Part shown: one piece after another, positions 15,829 to 20,708 of the stretch
How positions within the stretch are numbered: position 1 is the stretch's first letter
How the letters are laid out: every line of letters starts with the position of its first letter
Assembly: GCA_028823435.1 (NCBI GenBank)
Contig: JAPKBK010000007.1
Span: 1 to 20,708 of the forward strand
Source: Flavobacteriales bacterium
GTDB lineage: Bacteria > Bacteroidota > Bacteroidia > Flavobacteriales_D > Sanyastnellaceae
Length of the DNA stretch: 20,708 nucleotides
Direction: 5' to 3'
Translations under genes and position numbers: made by a program
Notes under the pieces: model-generated
Seen by the model: the letters and a program-made list of their open reading frames with translations, nothing else
Told to the model about the DNA's origin: nothing
Databases searched by the model: none

Positions 15829-18012
15829 CTACTTATATAAACTGTCTGAATCGATTAAGGTCATCTCATCAACCAAGTGACTGGCACCTGCGTAGTGATC
15901 TATAATCCATAGAACATAGCGGATATCTACCATAATGTTCCTGCATCGCGATTCATCGAAATGAATATCGCTCATCGTACTCTCCCAACTTCTGTCAAAG
16001 TTAATGCCGACTAAATACCCGTCGCCATTGATCACGGGACTACCAGAATTACCGCCGGTTGTGTGATTACTCCCTGTGAAGCACACCACCAATTCACCAT
16101 CTTTTCCGTACCGTCCCCAATCACCTTCCTTAAGGTCAGATATTAAATCGGAAGGCAGATCGAAGTCAGGATCTCCAGGCTTGTACTTCTGAAGGATCCC
16201 ACGCGCTGTAGACAAGGGCTCGTAGTTCATACCGTCATGAGGAGACGACCCCTCTACTTTGCCGTAAGATAACCTCAGCGTAGAATTCGCATCTACCGGA
16301 AAGAGTCGGTCAGGAAAGAGTTCACGCAAACCTCTTGTATAAATGGCCGTTGCCTTTTGAATCTCAGAACTTCCAGCGCTATAGCCTGGTGAAACGAAAT
16401 TGAAATAATGAGCGCGTAACGCCATAATAAGTTCAAAAGCAGGGTCATTTTTAAGCTTTGCAAATGGCTTGTGTTTTCCTTTCAAAAGCAACGCTTCAAG
16501 TTCTGCTGGATTGTCAAATATAGAGTTGTCGAAAAAAGATGATGCATATGACTCACTTGAGGCAGACGCATGAAACGCCGACGCCATCGTTTCTGGCACC
16601 AAAGACTCTGGCGCAAGTTCTAAATATGTCGAGACAAGTCCACCCAAAAGCTGTTCGTCGACAGAGGCGTCATAATTGCGAGCGTATTCAGCATTGAGCG
16701 CTCGCAGATCAGCAATCGCGCCCTCTAATTTCCCAGATTCAGTCAAACGATCCCAATCGTCGATGAGGTCCGCAAACTCAAAGGCATGTAACAACACATC
16801 AGGACCGTAATACACCAATTCGATGAACAAAGCACGAGATTCTAAATAAGGAAAGTAATCAGAATTCGCAGACTGAATTTCACCGATCGCTTTGACATAG
16901 TCCACGTTAGGTATTTCTGCACCAGATGCTCTCGCTATAAAATCAGACTCTAGCTCAAGCTTCTTCCCCAATGCATTGAGCTCAATAAGACCTGTTGTTT
17001 GGCCTTCCCACTTCTTCCAAGCATTTGAAATACTGCTCTGCTTAGAAGCATACGCAATGCGAAGCGCATCACTAGAAGCCCGCGCAGAATTGATAATCGC
17101 AAGACTCACATCTCGCATGGCAATACGCATGGGATTTAGGCGCTCAATGACATGCGTAACCGCATCCGACGTCAAATACTGTTCAGTGCTACCTGGAAAA
17201 CCGAAAATCATTGTGAAATCTCCTTCTTCCACACCATCTATGGACACGGGGAAATGATGATTTGGCGTGTAGGGGATATTTTCTGGTCCAAACTCTGCAG
17301 GCGCATTTGTGGACGATGCATAGATTCTAAACACACTGAAATCACCTGTGTGTCGGGGCCAAAGCCAGTTATCTGTATCTCCCCCGAATTTACCTACCGC
17401 AGAAGGAGGTGCGCCAACAAGACGTACATCTAAGAAGGTACGCTTGGTGATTAAAAAATGCTGGTTTCCAAAATCAAAAGAGACAACACCGCCAGTAAGA
17501 TCTGTACCCTCCGTAAATTCAGAGACAATGTCGTCATAAAGAGATTTGCGAGCAACTGCTAACGCCTCTCCTTCTAAGCCCTCTAATGCATCAGAAACCC
17601 TTTTTGTCACATCGTGAATCCTGTCGATAAACGTCGCCGTCAAACCTGGGTTAGACAACTCCTCCGCTCTACTCATTGCCCAGAACCCATTTTTCAAATA
17701 GTCGTTTTCAACAGAGCTGTGGTATTGAATTTGGCTATATCCACAATGATGATTGGTCAAAAGCAGCCCTTCAGAGCTAATCATCTCCGCGGTACATCCA
17801 CCTCCAAAGTGAACCACAGCATCTTTTAAAGAACTGTGGTTGACACTGTAAATGTCCTCCGCAGAAAGACGCATGCCCATGGCTTGCATATCCCCTTCAA
17901 GCGCACTCAGCAGCGTAGGAATCCACATACCCTCCTTTGCTTGCGCTTCATTAGAAACCAACGCCATCACTCCCACGCAAAGGAGAACCACTACACGATT
18001 AAATATGTTCAT
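15829..18012 (-). CDS. S46-family dipeptidyl-peptidase, acidic-specific (DPP11) type
   Basis: A 727-residue exported serine peptidase, full length for family S46, with a signal peptide ending at about residue 25 (NEAQA). The catalytic triad is visible: His89 in LLTNHHCGY, Asp224 in RHTGDFSVF and Ser656 in TGGNSGSP. S46 enzymes release N-terminal dipeptides from oligopeptides in the periplasm. Arg674 (NFDRSWEST), 18 residues after the serine, corresponds to Arg673 of Porphyromonas gingivalis DPP11, which selects Asp/Glu at P1; DPP7 has Gly there. Acidic specificity is therefore favoured, and it would suit the Asp/Glu-rich proteins around it. It begins 10 nt after the stop of the T9SS cargo gene at 18023-19903 and probably shares its transcript. 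No T9SS C-terminal domain is present. Confidence 0.93.
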   Translation of the reverse strand: MNIFNRVVVLLCVGVMALVSNEAQAKEGMWIPTLLSALEGDMQAMGMRLSAEDIYSVNHSSLKDAVVHFGGGCTAEMISSEGLLLTNHHCGYSQIQYHSSVENDYLKNGFWAMSRAEELSNPGLTATFIDRIHDVTKRVSDALEGLEGEALAVARKSLYDDIVSEFTEGTDLTGGVVSFDFGNQHFLITKRTFLDVRLVGAPPSAVGKFGGDTDNWLWPRHTGDFSVFRIYASSTNAPAEFGPENIPYTPNHHFPVSIDGVEEGDFTMIFGFPGSTEQYLTSDAVTHVIERLNPMRIAMRDVSLAIINSARASSDALRIAYASKQSSISNAWKKWEGQTTGLIELNALGKKLELESDFIARASGAEIPNVDYVKAIGEIQSANSDYFPYLESRALFIELVYYGPDVLLHAFEFADLIDDWDRLTESGKLEGAIADLRALNAEYARNYDASVDEQLLGGLVSTYLELAPESLVPETMASAFHASASSESYASSFFDNSIFDNPAELEALLLKGKHKPFAKLKNDPAFELIMALRAHYFNFVSPGYSAGSSEIQKATAIYTRGLRELFPDRLFPVDANSTLRLSYGKVEGSSPHDGMNYEPLSTARGILQKYKPGDPDFDLPSDLISDLKEGDWGRYGKDGELVVCFTGSNHTTGGNSGSPVINGDGYLVGINFDRSWESTMSDIHFDESRCRNIMVDIRYVLWIIDHYAGASHLVDEMTLIDSDSLYK

Positions 18013-18022
18013 TGTAAGAAAA

Positions 18023-19903
18023 TTATTGGACCACTACGCGAGAATGCCAAACACTTGCTCCCTGATCATTATGGACATCAATGATATAAACTCCAGACTC
18101 CAATCCGGAAGCATCAAAGGTGGTGGTTTGGCTTACAGGGAAAACTTGAACAATCCTACCGCTTGCATCTCTGACATGACACACACTGCCATCGGCAACA
18201 CCCTTTAATGTCAGTACCGCAAAATCTGAAACAGGATTCGGAGACAATGACCATTCTGTGTCACCCTCAATGTTTGACGTTGACAACGCACAATTAACAA
18301 CAGTAATCACAACCGCATCAGAACTCTCACATCCATAAGCATTCGTAACAGATAAACCGACAACAGCTGTCGTAGACATGTTGGGTGCCGTTTCTAAAAC
18401 AAAAAACTGCCCGCTGGAACCATCTTGCCATTCGTAGTTGTAATCCCCTACTGGTCCAAAGAAAAATTCATCGTCTCCGGAACAAAGTTCAAAGTCCTCC
18501 CCCAAACTGTAAGGCGAGATCCCCACAAATGGAACTTCAATGTCAATGTTCTCTGAACAACCATTGCCATCCTCCACCTCTACGTAATACCACCCTGATT
18601 CTGCTGCCAAAACATCCTCACCATCCCAATTAAAACTTTCTGGCCCATCCCAATTGATATTCATGTCTCCTGTACCACCTGTAATCTCAAGGTCGATCGA
18701 ACCTCCTGAACCATTTTCACATGATGACGTCACTGAAACAGAGAGTTCAAGTTCTTCTGGGTTAACAATTGTATATGAATACTCCTGAATCTCTTCTGTA
18801 CAATTTGAAACAAGCGCCACATTGTAGACACCAGGTAACAGCCCATAAATACTCATCCCTGTCCCAGTATATCCAAAGGGCCCAGTCCAAGTCGCATTCC
18901 AATCAAGCCCCCCATAATATGCATACACTTGAATGGATCCATCAGGGTTAAATTCTGATTCTAACGCACAACTAATGTTGCGAACAGTCGACGATATGAC
19001 TGGCTCAAGCTCTGAAGGCTCAACAGTAAGCTCAGCTTGACCTGAAGATCCAAACCAACCATCAATCTGCACATACACTTCGGTTCCAGCTTCCAAACAC
19101 GACGTATAGCACGTGCTGGAATAAAGGTACCCGTCATCACATCCAGAATCATCATTTGAGGCGATTAAAGAATACGAATTCCAATCTCCACAATCATCAA
19201 CAGTCCAAGCCGCCAATTGTGTGTCGAAATCGGTCCCTGTATTGCAAGTGTTGATCTTATAATTAACACCCTCTTCAGCTGTAAATTTTGCCCAAACGGA
19301 AACCGATGCCTCAGACTCACACCATCCCCCTGGAATGTTACAACCTGTTGCGGGAGGACCCATTTCGAAATATCCAGAGGTTGCTCCTAGAGAAGAAATC
19401 ATTAAAGGGGTGCCGTCGGATAAAGCGTCCGCTGCATCACAAGGACTGTCGTGAGCAATTAAGTCATTTGAAACAACATCTATCGTGAAAGTGTTTCCGA
19501 ATCCCGTGCCGTCAAGATATGATGTCTGGACTCCGTTAATGAGAACAATAAAGTCACATCCCCCATCTCCGTAGGAATCGACATGAAGCAAATCCAATTG
19601 GGTGTCCGTGTCAACACAAATCATTTCAGACACAAACGTCCCATTGCTGGCATATGTGAATCCAGATGAAGCTCCCAACCCATCACCATCACAACCTACA
19701 CCCATGTTTCCACCACTCAGAAGGACGGGTGCCTCTCCACACATTTGACCTTGAGGGACCAGTTCCCAGTATAGTTCAGCGCCCCAGGCATCCGTTAGAA
19801 TAACAATCTGAACGGTCGATTCATCAGGACTACATTGTGACAAAGTTGCATGCGAAATGAGAAGAGCGATCGCAATAAAAATGGCGGGAAGTAATTTTTG
19901 CAT
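18023..19903 (-). CDS. T9SS type A cargo protein with SprB-like repeats
   Basis: A 626-residue exported protein with a signal peptide at about 1-23. Residues 28-145 (VQIVILTDAWGAELYWELVP, VDSYGDGGCDFIVLINGV) and 150-295 (pre-peptidase-like: CDAADAL, VWAKFTAEEG, DTQLAAW, YVQIDGW) match in order the two N-terminal domains of the lysyl oxidase. Two SprB-like domains follow at about 302-383 and 385-458 (SCENGSGGSIDLEITGGTGD), then an Ig-like segment at 459-538. The last ~79 residues are a type A T9SS domain (WSLSPNPVSDFAVLTL, RDASGRIV, LESGVYIIDV). No catalytic motif is seen, so it is likely an adhesin or structural surface protein. It is first in a two-gene unit with the S46 peptidase and lies 45 nt from the divergent yaaA start. 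Confidence 0.88.
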   Translation of the reverse strand: MQKLLPAIFIAIALLISHATLSQCSPDESTVQIVILTDAWGAELYWELVPQGQMCGEAPVLLSGGNMGVGCDGDGLGASSGFTYASNGTFVSEMICVDTDTQLDLLHVDSYGDGGCDFIVLINGVQTSYLDGTGFGNTFTIDVVSNDLIAHDSPCDAADALSDGTPLMISSLGATSGYFEMGPPATGCNIPGGWCESEASVSVWAKFTAEEGVNYKINTCNTGTDFDTQLAAWTVDDCGDWNSYSLIASNDDSGCDDGYLYSSTCYTSCLEAGTEVYVQIDGWFGSSGQAELTVEPSELEPVISSTVRNISCALESEFNPDGSIQVYAYYGGLDWNATWTGPFGYTGTGMSIYGLLPGVYNVALVSNCTEEIQEYSYTIVNPEELELSVSVTSSCENGSGGSIDLEITGGTGDMNINWDGPESFNWDGEDVLAAESGWYYVEVEDGNGCSENIDIEVPFVGISPYSLGEDFELCSGDDEFFFGPVGDYNYEWQDGSSGQFFVLETAPNMSTTAVVGLSVTNAYGCESSDAVVITVVNCALSTSNIEGDTEWSLSPNPVSDFAVLTLKGVADGSVCHVRDASGRIVQVFPVSQTTTFDASGLESGVYIIDVHNDQGASVWHSRVVVQ

Positions 19904-19948
19904 GTGTGCAATATACTAAGCCAATTTCTTATCACGACCTTCGCAAAC

Positions 19949-20708
19949 ATGCAAATCATTATATCTCCTGCAAAAACAATAGAAATAAACGCCTCATGTC
20001 CTCACGGAATGGAGAGTTTGCCTCACTTTAATGATGAAGCGACAGTCCTGATGTCTAAACTTAAAAACATAGAACAAACAGAATTAATCGATCTCATGAA
20101 ACTGTCTCACAAACTTTCGAGTACCGTGATGAATTGGCATCAGAAATGGGCATGTTTCAAATCAATCATTGAAGCGCAAGAAGCTGGGGCTATCCCATGT
20201 GGATATGCGATGCAAGGCGCAGCCTTTAAATTTCTTGATCTGGCTTCATTAAAAAGATCTGACATTACATACGCACAATCTCACCTGTTAATATTGAGTG
20301 GGCTATATGGAATGCTAAGGCCATGTGATTTAATGATGCCCTATCGGTTAGAAATGGGCTTGAAATTTAAAGTAGATCATGAACATCCCTCACTTTATTC
20401 ATTTTGGGCCAAACATTTGAGCGCACCTCTCTCCAACAATCTCAAAGAAAACAAAAGTGATATCATCCTAAATTTGGCGAGTGAAGAATACAGTAGCGTG
20501 ATAAAAAGAACGGGAATCAATGCACGTATAGTCACTTGTACATTCAAGGAAGAGAGCGACAAAGGCTTCAAGTCCATAAGTACATTCGCCAAACAAGCCC
20601 GAGGAGCTATTGCGCGGTTTGCAATACAAGAAAAACTCTCTGGAGAAGAGGGGGTGAAAAAATTAATGTCATTTAACAACCTAGATTACCATTTTAACAC
20701 CGAACTTT
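19949..20708 (+). CDS. yaaA: YaaA family peroxide-stress protein (3' end cut by window)
   Basis: An open frame from the ATG at 19949 to the window edge, 253 codons without a stop. It begins MQIIISPAKTIE, the usual YaaA N-terminus, and carries the family signature SGLYGMLRP (about 117-125) followed by MPYRLEMG (about 131-138). Later LNLASEEY and the FAKQARGAIARF segment also fit. YaaA proteins (formerly DUF328/UPF0246) bind DNA and lower intracellular free iron during hydrogen peroxide stress in Escherichia coli. The E. coli protein is about 258 residues, so only a few C-terminal residues should be missing here. It is transcribed away from the T9SS cargo gene, with a 45-nt divergent gap that shows no Shine-Dalgarno sequence and no clear promoter. 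Confidence 0.92.
   Translation, partial: MQIIISPAKTIEINASCPHGMESLPHFNDEATVLMSKLKNIEQTELIDLMKLSHKLSSTVMNWHQKWACFKSIIEAQEAGAIPCGYAMQGAAFKFLDLASLKRSDITYAQSHLLILSGLYGMLRPCDLMMPYRLEMGLKFKVDHEHPSLYSFWAKHLSAPLSNNLKENKSDIILNLASEEYSSVIKRTGINARIVTCTFKEESDKGFKSISTFAKQARGAIARFAIQEKLSGEEGVKKLMSFNNLDYHFNTEL

Noticed and set aside
17852..18208. Plus-strand 118-codon open frame
   Set aside because: It lies antisense over the S46 signal peptide and the C-terminal domain of the T9SS cargo gene, both well supported on the minus strand.
20395..20679. Minus-strand 94-codon open frame near the window end
   Set aside because: It is antisense to yaaA, whose frame carries the family signature and continues to the edge.

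Overview
The window looks like chromosomal DNA of a marine-type Bacteroidota bacterium, most likely Flavobacteriales. The main reason is the number of large secreted proteins that end in type IX secretion system (T9SS) sorting domains, together with a PorP/SprF-family outer-membrane protein, SprB-like repeats, a fused isobutyryl-CoA mutase of the kind common in this phylum, and starts that lack Shine-Dalgarno sequences. No rRNA, tRNA, transposase, phage gene or CRISPR array was seen. Family assignments come from reading motifs; no database search was run.

Layout. (1) 44-4105, minus strand: an SprB-like surface protein with a type B (gliding-motility type) C-terminal domain, then a PorP/SprF-like protein 4 nt downstream, then a small secreted protein that repeats the N-terminal domain of the first. 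This matches the known pairing of type B cargo with a dedicated SprF-like partner. (2) 4106-4465: a divergent intergenic region with an imperfect dyad and a candidate flavobacterial promoter. (3) 4466-8292, plus strand: icmF (B12-dependent acyl-CoA mutase fused to its G-protein chaperone), followed 8 nt later by a four-helix membrane protein of unknown role. (4) 8264-15587, minus strand: a Cys/Asp-rich repeat protein, then a secreted lysyl oxidase with intact copper and cofactor residues, then (2 nt later) a secreted CotH-kinase protein with a type B C-terminal domain. (5) 15706-15810, plus strand: a possible 34-residue single-helix membrane protein. (6) 15829-19903, minus strand: a type A T9SS cargo protein followed by an S46 dipeptidyl-peptidase of the acidic-specific (DPP11) type. 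(7) 19949 to the window end, plus strand: YaaA, cut off by the window edge.

The most unusual part is the lysyl oxidase/CotH kinase pair. Two enzymes that modify proteins outside the cell, one by oxidising lysine side chains and one by phosphorylation, are separated by 2 nt and both carry T9SS export signals. They sit beside a cysteine-rich repeat protein that shares a short repeat with the oxidase. Whether the three form one matrix-building or adhesin-crosslinking system is inference. The sequence directly supports the gene order, the domains and the conserved active-site residues.
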